From: Polyporus tsugae
Taxonomy: Eukaryota; Basidiomycota; Agaricomycetes; Polyporales; Polyporaceae
DNA length: 64,000 bases
NCBI GenBank assembly: GCA_024305745.1
Contig: JAHRBS010000007.1
Coordinates: forward strand, 3,472,001-3,536,000
Reading direction: 5' to 3'
Position numbers and translations under genes: made by a program. This document shows, piece after piece, positions 1-12,718 of this stretch (position 1 is its first letter; every line of letters starts with the position of its first letter). A model generated the notes under the pieces. That model worked only from the letters and a program-made list of their open reading frames with translations. It did not search any database and was not told the DNA's origin.

Positions 1-994
1 AAAATGTAGCTACAGAACAACTCTGCGTTGGAACATCTTTAGCCTGAATCCCCACTTACACCTGGCAGTGATAGATGAGACGTACTTGTTCATCCGAGTC
101 CAGCTCTGGGAACCTCACGAAGGTCCCAGGCCCGATTGCATCCGTGAGGGCATTCCCCGAGCCAACCTCATTCCGGGACTTCAAAGCTTCAGGGGTTCAC
201 CCACGAGCCATCGCTCGTCGCGGTCGTCCACGCCGCCATCCACGCGGCATATGAAGCTTGTATGAAGCCATGTTTTCTCTCAGGCCTAGACTAGTTTCAA
301 AGACGCGACCGGGACGAGGCACTCGCACACGATAATAAATATACGCACGCGTAGCACCTCCGGGATCCGAGCCTGCGCGGGCATCGCGCGCGAGCTCTTC
401 CCGGAACTTGGGACCGACCACCGCGGCGAGCCTCGAGGTCGTCCCGTAGCTCTACTCTGGGTTGCGCCCCGCCCGTCCCGTTGTCTCGTGCGAGCTGCAA
501 GTGGTCGAGCTGGGAGACCGAAGGCGGATCCAAGTCGCGCGCTGGATGGCCCTTAGAATTCCAGGTCCCAGGTGGCGTTGGTGGGCAAAGGCCGCGATAG
601 ACACTCTGCATGTTCTTGCTGTGCCGTGGATTGTTTTGCTGAAGACTGCAGACACGACGCCGAACAAATGCTTGATACCCACAGGCGACAATTCGACAAT
701 TCGACCTTCCGTCAGGAATGGGAAGCGCGCATCAACGGAGGTTCGAGGTGGAGGCTGGGGTGAGGGCTGGAGGCTGGGGGGTCGAAAGCAAGCATGCAAG
801 GTATGAAATTATCCAGATCCGAGCTATGATACAATAAGATAGCAAACAAAGCGATGCAGAACAACAACAACAGCCGAGCAGAGAGGGTCGTACAAGTCGT
901 GATGAGTCTCTTCAGGGGTTCATGCGAAGCTTCAAGCGGGACCCGCCTTTTCCCAATCCCAATAATAATGATGCGGCAGAGCGACGGGCGGCGA
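1..994. other. non-coding stretch before the permease gene
   Basis: I see no supportable gene. Open frames here overlap on both strands, lack family motifs and do not join through plausible introns. The right end probably holds the 3' untranslated region of the minus-strand permease. Confidence 0.5.
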
Positions 995-3704
995 CTACAG
1001 GACGTATCTGAACTCGCGATTTTGGATGTCTGTGAGGTCCAAGAAGGCCTGGTAGGAAAAAGAAATTGAGCTCTTGCTGAACGACATCACGCATATATGA
1101 CAATCAGCAATGCGACGCACCCTGTCGACTTGCTTCTCGACGACGGTGCCGTCTGCCTGAGTCTCCTTGACGTAAACCTCGTCGTACTTGGAATCATGCG
1201 GCTCCTTGTTACGGCTCGCGTTCTCATATGCGAGGAAGAAACGGATGGCGAGGAGGAGGAGGGCGGAGACGGCCCAGCAGATGGAGAGGATGAGCCACGG
1301 GATGTGGTTGCGGGGCTGGTACTTGGCCTCCCAGTACTGCGGGCCCGCCGCGTTGCCGACGGCGTAGCCAATCATGACGATCGCGTTCGTCGTCAAACCT
1401 AAACAAAACAGACAAGGTTCAGAACGAGGCGACGGGCGAGGACGCGAAGCGAACAGACGCTTTGTGTGGCCTGCGGTCGTGGACCCGACCCAGGCGAGCA
1501 TGACGACGAAGGGCGCGATCGAAGTGACTGCACGCCATCACAATTCAGCATCGTGCGTGCGGAGAACTCGGGCAGAACCCTCGGAGCTCGGGACTCACTG
1601 GAAATCCAGTACGAGAAGAGGAGGCCAACTCGGTTCTCGGACGGGAGGGTGTTCACGAGGATGGACCCCAGAATCGCGACGCAGTACGCGAGGAAGCCCG
1701 AGTACGCGCGCCCGTTCTTCCAGTACGTCGCGGACGTGATGGTGCAGAAGATAACGATGACTGCCGAGCAGAACACGGGGTTAGCGATTTACTTCCGCGG
1801 CCGTCTGGCGTCGATGAGGCAGAAGACGCACTCTCAACCACACCGTCAACGCATCCGAGGAGGGTCGTCTGCAAGGAATTGAAGCCGAAGCCCTTGACGA
1901 TGAGTTGTCGCTGGTTGCTGAGCTACACGTGAGACACGGCACGTCGTCCCACCGTCGGCCGTCAGCTCGGACGTCTGCTGGGAACGGCGCCGGACAGAAT
2001 CTTACCGAGTTCGTGACGTTTCTGGACAGCAAACGCGGCAAATCAGTCAGGGAAGCCGTGTGGGCATGACGAAGCGGCGAGACTCACGAGATGGCAGCGA
2101 AGAGGAAGAAGAGCCACGTCTTCGGGTCCTTCAGGCACTCGACGAATCTGGGGACGCCGCGTCATGGGCGGTCAGCGGTCTGTGGGCGGACTCTCACAAG
2201 CTGGCAGATAGATGGATCTGCGCAGCGCGGATGGCAACGTACTGGTCCACTTTGAAGTGCTTGTTCTCGACGCCTGCCTGGTTGACTTTGATGCGCTCAA
2301 CCGCAATGACACGTTCTTCTGGGGTGAGGAACCACGCTGTGGCAGGCGAGTCCGGGAAAAAGAACCTAATAAGTGGGGAAGGTGAATACATGCCAATGCA
2401 GCCATCCCAAACAGAGAAGAGACTTACCAGAAGGCAATAGCGACAACAAAGGTGATGACGCCGGTGATGATCATGAGCCTACAGGTTTCAGCGTGTCAGC
2501 GCGTCGAATAGAAGGTGCCACAAATGGTAGCGCGAGCTAACCATTGCCAGGCTTCCAGGATGTCGTTGTGGATGTGCAGCGTCCCGTACGCAACCAATCC
2601 GAGCAGAATGATCGCCGCGCCGTTCATGAGGACTAGCAGACCATGTCAGCCCCTGCCGGCGGTCGACGGAAGCGAAGAGACGTACACCAGTACCCGACGC
2701 GCTGAGTCTGCTCCTGGCGTGTGTAGAACATGGACGTAACGATCATAAACCCGGGGGTGATCGCGCCTTCGCAGATGCCGAGGAAGGCGCGGCACGCGAA
2801 GAACTCCCCGAACGTCTTCGCCGCCGCGTGACAGAGGAGTGCAATTGCCCAAATGAAGATGTTGAAGCTAAACCCAAGGCAACGGTCAGCATGCGCCGTC
2901 GACGTCCCGTCCTTGTCCCATACGCCAGCCACAAACGGCACCCACCTCATCCATTTGCCTACGGGGAGGTACTGGAGCGCGAGGTTCTGCGGCCACTCGA
3001 ACCCGAGGAAGAAGAGGTAGAAGATCGTGCCTAGCCAGTTAAACTGGGCCTGGTTGATGTACTGGTGCGGGCCGTTCCTGCGACGCGTTCGCGCGATAGA
3101 GTTAGGCTTCCGTCACCGAGGGTAGAATGAACGAAGCAGGACGCACAGCAATCCCAAGACAGCGGACTGGCCGAGGGTCGTCTTGTCTGCGAATTGCATC
3201 CTGTATCGAGCAACGAAGTTTCAGGGGCGCGTCATCGACGATCGTGGATGGCAGGTACGAACATATACAGAACTGCCGGTGTGGGGAGGGGAGAGGTTCC
3301 GTCAGCACTGCATAGGCAACGCAGATCGCTATCCATCGCTCACGCAAAGGCCAAACGCTTCGCGTAGAGCAGATGAACAGCTCGAGAAGAGAGGGTAGGT
3401 TTGATAACACTCACTGCACATGAGGGGCATCAGGTGCCAGTCAATCTTCCGCCTACGCAACGGGACGCATTCCATGTCAATGAACGTCGCGCGCATCCAA
3501 CACAAAGCAGCGACAGTGGGAATAGGGTACTTACCTCACACGCGCGGCCTCCGCAGGGTCGAGGACGAAGTCCTTGCCCGCCGTGAGCCCAGCCGCGACA
3601 TCGACGTTGGTGGTATCGACATCGAGATGGGGCTTCTCCGGGCCCCGGATGCCGTCCGGAGGGGACACGCTCCGCTTCTCTACAGAACTGTTTTCGGAGT
3701 CCAT
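995..3704 (-). CDS. Dal5-like MFS permease (anion:cation symporter family)
   Basis: Predicted plasma-membrane transporter of the major facilitator superfamily, similar to allantoate/nicotinate/vitamin permeases of the Dal5 type. The start is the ATG reading MDSENSSVEKRS; the end is NREFRYVL followed by TAG. The gene is cut into about ten exons by short GT..AG introns. Spliced pieces give the family's hallmarks: an early RRKIDWHLMPLM segment before the first membrane helix, QFADKTTLGQSAVLGL, a GTIFYLFFLGFEWPQNLALQ helix, the motif-A-like region with EGAITPGFMIVTSMFY, and late helices with GYAVGNAAGPQYWEAKYQPR. Hydrophobic stretches alternate with charged loops as expected for about 12 helices. 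The first exon junction (3535/3534) is well defined; I did not fix every other junction. The substrate cannot be told from sequence. Confidence 0.85.
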
Positions 3705-5979
3705 GGCTGACCGCGAGCGATGGAGAGTTTGAGTTTCCGAACGTTGAAGGGAAGAACAGTGGTGCTTGTCAATTGAGCCAAGGTTTACCGGGTACCGAGA
3801 GCTAGTGTGACAAGAGAGAGGCCGTGAATGTCGTCAAGCGTAGGCCAGAGAGAGCACGGCACCGAGCGAGGGGGAGACGCGAGCGCAGTCTCTGAACGGG
3901 GGGGGGGGGCAGTCCAGGCTCGGGGCACGAAAAAGCAGGGCGAGCGAGTAGTAGTTATACGGCCGGGAGGACATGGTCATGTCTGCGCTTGTCCGGCAAG
4001 CCGGACGCTCGACAGACAGACATCGACGCTAACACGTCCAGATTCCATCGCGCTCAGTCTTCTTTTTCCCGCGCTTCGCGTGCTGCACCACACTGACGCT
4101 AAGCCACGCAGTGCCTAGTCCACAGCTCGCGGTGCATCTCCCAGCTCGGAGTCTCGGGCACTCTCCACCATGTTCTGCGGCCGTGCTTTCCCCGACTCGG
4201 AATGAAAAGCTTCCTGCGTTCTGCACCACCCTCAGCGCACTGGTTCACCTTCTATCCCGCCCAGCCTCATCGCCCACGCACCCACAGAGGAAGCCTCCGA
4301 TTCCGCCGCGGGCGGCATGATGCCTTGAGCCGCTACCCAGGCGCAGGTCCCCAATATCCATGTCTTGACTCTTGACTTAGGCGAACCCGCATGAGTTTCC
4401 AGACAACGCTTCTATCTCGCTCGCACAGCGTGTGTCTGGGCCGCCCCTGGCCTTGCTAATGATTAATGGATATCGGTACTTGTCGACACCAGAGCTCGCT
4501 GATCAATCTCTCACATCCCTGCCGGCAGAAGACGGGGCCGTCTGTACCTATCGTCTATGACCAGGCACATCTACGGGAGGGCGCCGCACAGCAACGATAT
4601 CCATTGGGACGGGAGGGTGGAAGAGAGGATCCGGAAGCGCAGAAGGGGCCGGGGGGCAAAATTGAATATCAGTACGTGCCAGGGTCCCCATGATGTGGGC
4701 AGCCGCTTCCTCCAAACTTTATTACATAAGTACGGGTTTCAGACACACTTGCTTCGCGAACGCAGCTGTCTGAACGACCGTTGATGCAATGCCAATACGT
4801 CCGTACATATATACCTTGGGAATATGCCGCATCAAGCTTAATCCAGGTTCGCGATGCTCCCAGAGGCTGTTCGCCTTGTCCTCATCTTTGGAAGGAGAAG
4901 TTGATCGAGCCCTAAAACTTACTCCCCTCGAATCTTACAGTAACGGTCTCCACTGTCCAGCACCGCGCGGTCGCGACATTACTAGGAAGACTGTATTTCC
5001 TCCCTAAGGCCACGCGCGCAGGGCCTGCATGCGAAACACGCTCGACGGATACTATTCTTGCATCAACTTTCCCCCGACCCGCGACCGGAGGTTCACATCA
5101 GCTGCACCCTCTAACGGACACTTATAACGTCGGTGTTCAAACTACAGCCCCGGTGTGCAAATTCGGGGGGTTCCGTGCCTCGATATGTACTTGATGGGCC
5201 TCCAGGGACGGCACTCTCGTACGGGTCTCAGTCGCGCCGGCTTTCACGGGTTCATGACCTCAGGATCGGGAGTCGAGTGCGGTCCGCGGAGGCATACATG
5301 TAACATAGGTACTTCCGCATGAGTTCCTCAATAACTTGAACTGCGCCTTTGCACGTGTACGCATAGCGAGCGCATTGAGCTATATCTTAACGCTCCGAGT
5401 ACCAAACTGAACGCGTTGAAAGGCTCTCCGCGTAGTTATGAGGCTGGCTGATTGCGAGGTGACCGGTGACCGGTGAGCGCTACCGGTGAGCCTGTGGATG
5501 ACCAGTCACAGCGATCGGGCGTCGATCACCCTCCCAAAATGCGATCGGTGGCACTGCTACGCATAAATTAACTTTGGCGGCCCCCTATACGTCGCGCCGT
5601 CGCGACCCCAAATGTTTGCCTGGAGTCCACAAGTACAGGCTAGGGCTGCTTGAGGCATACACATACGTATGGAGCAATGCAGTATAAGCATGGTCAACGT
5701 CATGAGATCTTCAGAAGTCGACTAGTGATTAGGTCATACAATACACGGTCATAGCGTTCGCTTCGTAAGCGAGACTTTGTAGAGTGACGAACCACACACC
5801 GCGGTAAACCACTCGAACCCTCCGGTCGAGCGGATGTGAGTGGGCAGTAGCGACGAACCAGCGCGCATTCACCCGCTGTATCCATGGTCCATGGAAGGCC
5901 GGCAATGCAGTCTCGGACGGAGCATCCGAGAACCATGGTCCGCAAAACATGAGGCCTGAGGCTAGAGAAAGGAGCCGAT
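3705..5979. other. long intergenic stretch (2.3 kb)
   Basis: This lies upstream of the permease and downstream of the 5980-7158 gene. I see no convincing gene on either strand. It contains a run of about 11-12 G near 3898 and should include the permease promoter near its left end. No repeat boundaries or RNA gene were recognised. Confidence 0.5.
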
Positions 5980-7158
5980 TCACAGAGCGGGGGGCGGCGC
6001 GCCCTTGCCCTTGCCCTTGCGTTTGGTAGCCCCACCTTTGCCTCTGGCTTTGTCTCGACCTCTGCCTCTGCCGTTCTCGCTGGGTTTGTCCCGGAGCACC
6101 GCAGGGACCTCGATGCAGCCTGGGGGGTGGTACAGGCTGGACTCCTCCCAGGGGATCATCGTGATGAGGACCTCCGGAGCCGGCACCCACATCGCCGCCG
6201 CGAACGTGTCTCCGTCTGCGTTCCAACACGAGCTCGAGTCCAAGCTCGAGTCTGGGCAAGGGAACCCGAATGGCAGCGGCGCTTCTGTCCACCATTGAGC
6301 GGCGGTCGGGTGAGCATCCGCCATCGTCGGGGTGTGGCGAACGGGGCCGGGAACGGGAATGGCATGTCCAGGTTCTACGAGCGTAGCCGCGGGGGCGAGC
6401 TCGGAAGCAGCAGAATTAGCCGTTGGAGACGTGGCTTGAAGGGAAGCGTGGCTCGTGTCTCTGCGCGCGACCCAGGAGGGGAACCCAGTGTAGGGGCCGG
6501 TGGCTAAGACCATGGCGGGGTCCACGCTCGTGGCTGGAATGGCCGGCTGGGACAGGGAACGTGGACTTGAATTTGCACACGCGTTCGGGGGCGTGAGTGG
6601 TGGAAAATCGTCGAGCGACGCGTGTAGCCCGACGTAGCACGCACCGCTGTCTGCATGCTCTGCGTTGGGGCGCGCTGTCGTTATGACGAGCCCGCAGCAT
6701 GGATAGCACTTGGTCTGGAGGACACCGTCCCGGGCGACCGTGACAAGTGGGGGTTCGTGTCGCACCGTGCACGCGCCGGGGCCGTTGTCGACGTCGCGAT
6801 AGATGCGGGTGCAGCGTGGGCAGTAGAGTGTGCGGGTGCCCGAGACAGCCTGGTGGGCATGCTCGAAGTCGATCCCGAGCTCGGCGAGACAGCGCAGGAG
6901 GACGCGAAGGGTGTCTTGGTTCGCTCGGGGGTTGTGGCCGGTCACGGCGTCTGAGATGCGCTGCGGGATGTCGGCGAGGTCTCCGCGGAAGGCAGCCATT
7001 CGGAGGATATCTAGGACGGATGGCTCGGGTGGCGGCCGGGGTGCCGATTGTGAGCCAGGGTGGTGTCGTTGGGTGTCGTCGAGGTCAGTTGAGTAGCTGT
7101 CGCTCACGGTAATGTACCCTTGGCGCGAAAAATCCGACATAAAATGCGGAGTGGTCAT
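5980..7158 (-). CDS. basidiomycete Cys/His-rich protein with RG/KG-rich basic tail
   Basis: Uninterrupted 392-residue frame from ATG (MTTPHFMSDF) to TGA. A short helical N-terminal part (about 45-105) is followed by a cysteine/histidine cassette: C113-x2-C116, C130-x3-H134, C151-x2-C154-C155, H168, C174-x4-H179. The spacing of the second half (C..H, a CC pair, then C-x4-H) resembles the CHORD-type zinc-binding pattern. The middle is Pro/Ser/Thr-rich and probably disordered. The last 35 residues are rich in RGRGRDK, KGKGKG and similar, which suggests nucleic-acid contact. I do not recognise a named family, so zinc binding is an inference. It is divergent from the myotubularin gene, with 695 bp between their starts. 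Confidence 0.7.
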   Translation of the reverse strand: MTTPHFMSDFSRQGYITVSDSYSTDLDDTQRHHPGSQSAPRPPPEPSVLDILRMAAFRGDLADIPQRISDAVTGHNPRANQDTLRVLLRCLAELGIDFEHAHQAVSGTRTLYCPRCTRIYRDVDNGPGACTVRHEPPLVTVARDGVLQTKCYPCCGLVITTARPNAEHADSGACYVGLHASLDDFPPLTPPNACANSSPRSLSQPAIPATSVDPAMVLATGPYTGFPSWVARRDTSHASLQATSPTANSAASELAPAATLVEPGHAIPVPGPVRHTPTMADAHPTAAQWWTEAPLPFGFPCPDSSLDSSSCWNADGDTFAAAMWVPAPEVLITMIPWEESSLYHPPGCIEVPAVLRDKPSENGRGRGRDKARGKGGATKRKGKGKGAPPPAL

Positions 7159-7853
7159 GGTGGCGAGACGAGGGTTGGTATATTGTTAGTGGCGTGTGGC
7201 GAGTGGTAGACTGAGCGAGTAGAAAGCTTTTCAAGGAGTGGGCAACGGTGCTGACGGCGAGCCACAACCACTTGGCATACAGCCATCCCTTGGCCTTGTT
7301 GTGCTTGTTTGTTCTGGGATACGCAGGACACAATGTCCATGGTATTTGCATGTATGGATCATGGCCGTTGTCTTGTAAATCGAGCGTTAGTGTACCTAGC
7401 TTGGATGACGATGGACGGCGAGAACCTTACTACATCAAAGTTACTGGACGCTTAAAGCTTGAGTGAGCAGTATAGATTCAGTACGGAAGAAGTCAGTGTC
7501 CTAGCACCAATACTTAGGCTACTACGGTGCTTCGTATACCCTATACGACGTCTTCAAAGGCTGTGGCGCCAAATGGGCGTCGATATTGGACAGCGTTCTG
7601 GTCATTACCAAAGCAGAACATACCTGACGACTGGAGACACCTGAGCTTCAATTGACCGTTGCGAACTTCGACTACGCGAGGGACCACGAAGGACACCCGG
7701 GGAGGTCGAACAAATCACAGGTCAAGCAGAGCGAGTTGAAGCGCCCAAGGACAGTTTGGTGCTCGCAGTGCTCCTGGATCTGCGCGCTGTTGCATCTCTC
7801 ACCACTTACTTAGAAGCCACTCAGTCCATTGCCGCGCACACTACTCTTGAGCC
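7159..7853. promoter_or_regulatory. shared upstream region of two divergent genes
   Basis: This 695-bp interval separates the start codons of the Cys/His-rich gene (minus) and the myotubularin gene (plus), so it should carry both promoters. No clear TATA element or gene was seen. Confidence 0.45.
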
Positions 7854-10800
7854 ATGGATGCTCTCCGGGTAACCAAGGTCGGTCGTTCGTGTGGCACTCT
7901 GGCCTTCACGCTGATGTTTATGTGATCAGGTTGAGGAAGTGTCGTGTACTAAAGGCGGAAGCACGTCCTCGGGTACTCTGCACCTCACCGCGCACCATGC
8001 TATCTTCCATTTCAACGAAGAGGGAAAGGAGGAGATGTGGGTCAGTCCAAGTCTATGTTCATGCAGACGTTGATTAACTGGAATTTCCGGGATTGCGCCA
8101 CCTGCCGACTCCAGATCCCATACCCCCTCATCTCCCTTGTCTCCCGGATGCCCATGACGTTATACGGCCGGTGTCCACTCACACTTCATACCCGGACATT
8201 TGAGACCATCTTCTTATTATTTACGACGGAGAAGGACGCGATAGATGTGTTCGAGAGCGTGAAGGAGCTCACGGTTACCAGTGAGTGATCACTTTGTCCC
8301 CCCGCCGTCCAAACGCCGTTGCCCTCCCGTCACTCTACGTGTCTAATGTCATCTTTGCAAAGCCTCGGTTTCCCAACTCTATGCGTTCTTCTATGTCCCC
8401 AATCCACCCTTCGCCCTCTCCAATGGATGGTCAATATTCTCACCCCGTGAAGAGTTCGGCCGGATGGGGGTCGGCTCGCGTTCAAAAGCATGGCGGTTCA
8501 CCGATATCAACAAAGATTACTCTGTACGTCACCAGTGCGGCCGGGTCATCTTGCGTCTCGTGAATAATAATCCGACCGATGCAGTTCTCTCCGACGTACC
8601 CCGCGCGATTAGTCGTCCCGACGCGTATCAGCGACACCACCCTCCAATATGCGGTTAAGTTCCGAAGTAAGGGACGACTGCCGGTCCTGACATACCTGCA
8701 TTGGGCGAACTTCGTATGTTCTTCTGCGCGTCTCCGCAGCGACAAGTCTGAAACGTCGCGCTCTGCTTCACTATAGGGGTCCATCACGCGCTCCAGCCAA
8801 CCCATGGTGGGCCTGACAAACAACCGCTCGATCCAGGACGAGAAGCTCATCGAGACGATCTTCCAAACGCACCACAACCCCGACTCCCGTGTTAGCCCAG
8901 GACCCGTGTACGGCGCAACTGCGACCAACCTCATCATCGACGCGCGGCCCACGACGAACGCTATGGCGAACACGGCGAAAGGCGCGGGTACGGAGAACAT
9001 GGATCATTATAAGGACGCTAAGAAGGCTTATCTCGGCATCGACCATATCCACACCATGCGCGAGTCGCTCAACAAGGTCGTCGAGGCGCTGCGCGCGACC
9101 GAGATCCTGCAGGCTGCGGGCATGTCCGAGACAGACGGAGAGGATGACGAGCAGCCGCTCATCCCGCCCGTGCTGGACAGGCAGGTGTTGCGCCGGTCGG
9201 GCTGGCTGCGGCACATCACCGCGATCCTCGAGGGCACCCTGCTGATCGTCCGCAACGTGCATGTTAACTCGTCGCATGTGCTTATCCACTGCTCGGATGG
9301 GTGGGACCGTACCGCGCAGCTGTCTTCGCTCGCTCAGCTCTGCCTGGATCCGTTCTACCGGACGCAGAAGGGCTTCGCGATCCTCGTGGAGAAGGACTGG
9401 CTCGCATTCGGGCATAAGTTCCTCGATCGCTGCGGGCACTTGTCCTCCGAGAAGTTCTTCCTGGCTCCCGTGGAGAACGCGGGGTCGGGTGGAGGTGCAG
9501 AGGCTGCGCAAGCTTTTCTGGCGTCCGTCCAGAACCGGTTTGCGTCACAGCACCACATCAAGGAGACTAGCCCCGTTTTCCACCAATTCCTGGAGAGCGT
9601 CCGGCAGGTCCAGCGGCAGTATCCCGAGCGGTTTGAGTTCAACGAGCGTTTCCTCCGTCAGCTGCACTATCACCTCTACTCGTGTCAGTTCGGATCCTTC
9701 CTCTTCAACTCGGAGCGAGAACGTCGGGTGGAAGAAGGTGGCCAGCCCCCGGCCACCAACCGGACCGTCAGCGTATGGGATTACTTCAACTCGCCTTCTG
9801 AGATCGAGTTGAACAAGAATCCGCTTTATGACCCGAGCTTGGACGACCCTGCGAGCAGAGTGCCGAAGGCGGACATGGGTGTGCTCATGCCGAACCCCAA
9901 GGACGTACGGTTCTGGCACGAACTTTACGGACGCACAGACGAAGAGATGAACGGCAAGTTCGTGGTCAAGCAGGTCGGCGAAGAGCCGGAGTTTGCGGGC
10001 CCGATCGCCCCGGGCAGCGAAGATCCTGCGTTGGAGCAGTCCCAGGAGTGCATCGCTATATCTACGCCAACTCCTCCACCACAGCCTGTTGTATCCCCGC
10101 AACTGAGCCTCCCAACACCGCAATCGATAGCGCGCCTCCTGCAGAGGGGTAATTCGCCATTACCTGTGACCAACGCGGCTTCTTCATCCACGTCTCCCGG
10201 AGACTCCCCTTCCTCCCCTGAAACCCAGAGAGTGCGGAGGGAGGGTCTGCAGCCACCCTCTTCCCCAGGTGCATCATCGTCTTCGATTGCTCTAGCACCT
10301 CCACGTACCCCCTCTCCCAGTGTACGCGCCGCCCGCTCTGCTTCTCCCCGCGCAGGCCTTCCTTCTGGTCAGAATGCAGGCGACCTGTTTCCCACTGGAG
10401 GCATGCGTTCATTATGGGGCAAGGTCTCGTCCAACGCGACGGCCGCGTTTTCCGCAGTGCAGGACGCGTACGGTGGTCTAGCGAAAGACCTCAAGGGCGT
10501 TTCGCTCGCCGGCGACGCAAGCGACACAGCACGAGGCGGCGAGCTGAAGTCACGGGATGAAATCAACGCCTGGGGTAAAGGTGATGATGGTGGCAGTCGG
10601 CCCTCCTCACCTCATCGCCGGCCAGGATCCCCTCGCGCCTACACGTACTCGTCAGGGAACACCATCAACCCGTGGACGACGACGGTATCGCGGCCGACCA
10701 TACCTTCGATGTACATGGACAACCCGTGGGGTTCTGTTCGGACCCCGGACCGCGAGGCTCGCTCAATGCCGTTCGTGCCTCAGGAGGCGCAACAGGGGAC

Positions 10801-11095
10801 CAGTATTCTGCCCGCCGACCCGAACGTCGAGCTACCTATCGCCTTCCCACACTCACGTAGCAATACAGCAACACAGTCCGAGCGTACACCTGGCGGGGCC
10901 CGGCCGTCACGGGTTCTCGCGAATACAGATAATCCGTCTGGGGGGACAAGTCTAGGTGCGAATGTTATCGCGGATGCGGGGAGGCGGGAGGATCCGTCAG
11001 TATCAGTACACGCGGCTTCCCCTTCGCCGCCGGCGCAATCACCTGAAGCATCGGCAGCTTCGTCGGATCCGTTGGGCGTGGCGGTATGGTCGTAG
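7854..11095 (+). CDS. YMR1: myotubularin-family phosphoinositide 3-phosphatase
   Basis: Removes the 3-phosphate from PI3P (and PI(3,5)P2) on endosomal and vacuolar membranes. Exons: 7854-7877, 7930-8040, 8115-8280, 8363-8523, 8585-8713, 8777-11095, giving 969 residues. The N-terminal PH-GRAM part ends in MWIPYPLISLVSRMP. Then come the family signatures EFGRMGV and WRFTDINKDYS, and the active site HCSDGWDRTAQ with catalytic Cys near residue 369 in the CxxGWDR(T/S) form used by active myotubularins, so it should not be a dead paralogue. The last roughly 300 residues are a Ser/Pro-rich, probably disordered tail, longer than in budding yeast Ymr1 and with no domain I recognise. The assignment is firm; the tail is lineage-specific. 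Confidence 0.95.
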
Positions 11096-11453
11096 CTAGC
11101 GAATATTTTGTATACAGGTATAGAGAGCGTGGGGTTTGTCACGACAATCCATAGATTGCGGTGTAGGGCAGGATGATTGTATAGGGTAATCGGGTCGGTC
11201 GTACGATTGCGGTACGACATGCGTATAATTACCAGGCTGCCGACGTTTGTAAAATGTCGGTGCGCGGGGGTGTGTGCAAACGTGCAAACCGCTGAATGGT
11301 TGGGCCCCGTAACGCACGATAGATGGCGTGCTGAGCGGTGACCGGGGTCCTCCGGTCGTCAAATTTATACCGGATCGTGCAATGGTTCGTTTGTCTTCAC
11401 GCCCGCCTCTTCCTCCTCCTTCCCCACCCCGCCCTTCGTCATCTCCCTTAGCC
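11096..11453. promoter_or_regulatory. myotubularin 3' end and SAM synthetase promoter
   Basis: Short interval between two genes on the same strand. An AAATTTATA sequence at 11361-11369, about 85-90 bp before the SAM synthetase ATG, may serve as a TATA-like element. CT-rich sequence follows it up to the start codon, as is common in highly expressed fungal genes. Confidence 0.4.
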
Positions 11454-12718
11454 ATGCCTGCCAACGGTCATGCGAACGGCTCTGCCCACACCGCCCTCGC
11501 GCCCGGCCACTTCCTCTTTACGTCCGAGTCTGTTGGTGAGGGCCACCCTGGTGAGTTGGACTCTTCAATTTCAAACCCTTCCCCGCGTTCTCGTGCTCAC
11601 CCTTAATCCGGCCCCCTTTCTCAGACAAGATTTGCGACCAGGTCTCCGATGCCATCCTCGATGCCTGCCTGGCTGAGGATCCGTTCTCGAAGGTCGCATG
11701 CGAGACCGCGGCGAAGACGGGTATGATCATGGTCTTCGGTGAAATCAGCACCAAGGCCACGATCGACTTCCAAAAGGTCATCCGTGACACGATCAAGAAG
11801 ATTGGTTACGACGACTCGTCCAAGGGCTTCGACTACAAGACCTGCAACATCCTCGTCGCCATTGAGCAGCAGTCGCCCGACATCGCGCAGGGTCTCGACC
11901 ATGGCTTGCTCGAGAACATCGGTGCGGGTGATCAGGGTATCATGTTTGGCTACGCGACGGACGAGACCCCCGAGTACATGCCCCTCACCATCATGCTCGC
12001 GCACAAGCTCAACGCCGCGATGGCTGCTGCCCGCCGCTCCGGTGAGCTCGGCTGGCTTCGCCCCGACTCGAAGACGCAAGTGACGGTCGAGTACAAGAAG
12101 GAAGGCGGTGCGACGATCCCCCTCCGTGTCGACACCATCGTCGTCTCGACCCAGCACGCGGATGAGATCAGCACTGAGGAGCTCCGCAAGGAGATTCTCG
12201 AGAAGATCATCAAGAAGACCATCCCCGCGAACCTCCTTGATGACCGCACCATTTACCACATCCAGCCCTCGGGCCGCTTCGTCATCGGTGGTCCCCAGGG
12301 TGATGCTGGTCTTACTGGCCGGAAGATCATCGTCGACACCTACGGCGGCTGGGGTGCGCACGGTGGAGGTGCGTTCTCTGGCAAGGACTGGTCCAAGGTC
12401 GACCGTTCTGCTGCCTACACTGCCCGCTGGATCGCCAAGTCACTCGTCGCCGGTGGCCTTGCGCGCCGCGCGCTCGTCCAGCTCTCCTACGCCATCGGCG
12501 TCGCAGAGCCCTTGTCGATCCACGTTGACACCTATGGCACGGGCAAGAAGTCGGATGAGGAGCTCGTCGAGATCATCCGCAACAACTTCGACCTCCGCCC
12601 CGGTCTCATCGTCCAGACCCTCAACCTCCAAAAGCCCCAGTACCTCAAGACCGCGTCTTACGGCCACTTCGGCAACCCCGAGTACTCTTGGGAGCAGCCC
12701 AAGAAGCTTCTGCTCTAG
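11454..12718 (+). CDS. SAM2: S-adenosylmethionine synthetase (methionine adenosyltransferase)
   Basis: Makes S-adenosylmethionine from methionine and ATP in the cytosol, supplying methyl groups for most methylations. Two exons, 11454-11550 and 11625-12718, encode 396 residues, the normal fungal length. Visible signatures: [14 protein letters not shown] across the intron, the ATP-binding [12 protein letters not shown], and GGGAFSGKD. The substrate-binding Lys/Asp/His residues sit in these conserved blocks. The C-terminus ([11 protein letters not shown]) is complete. Codon use is strongly biased to C at third positions, consistent with high expression. The start gives a short Ala/Gly/His-rich leader before [13 protein letters not shown]. 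Confidence 0.97.
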
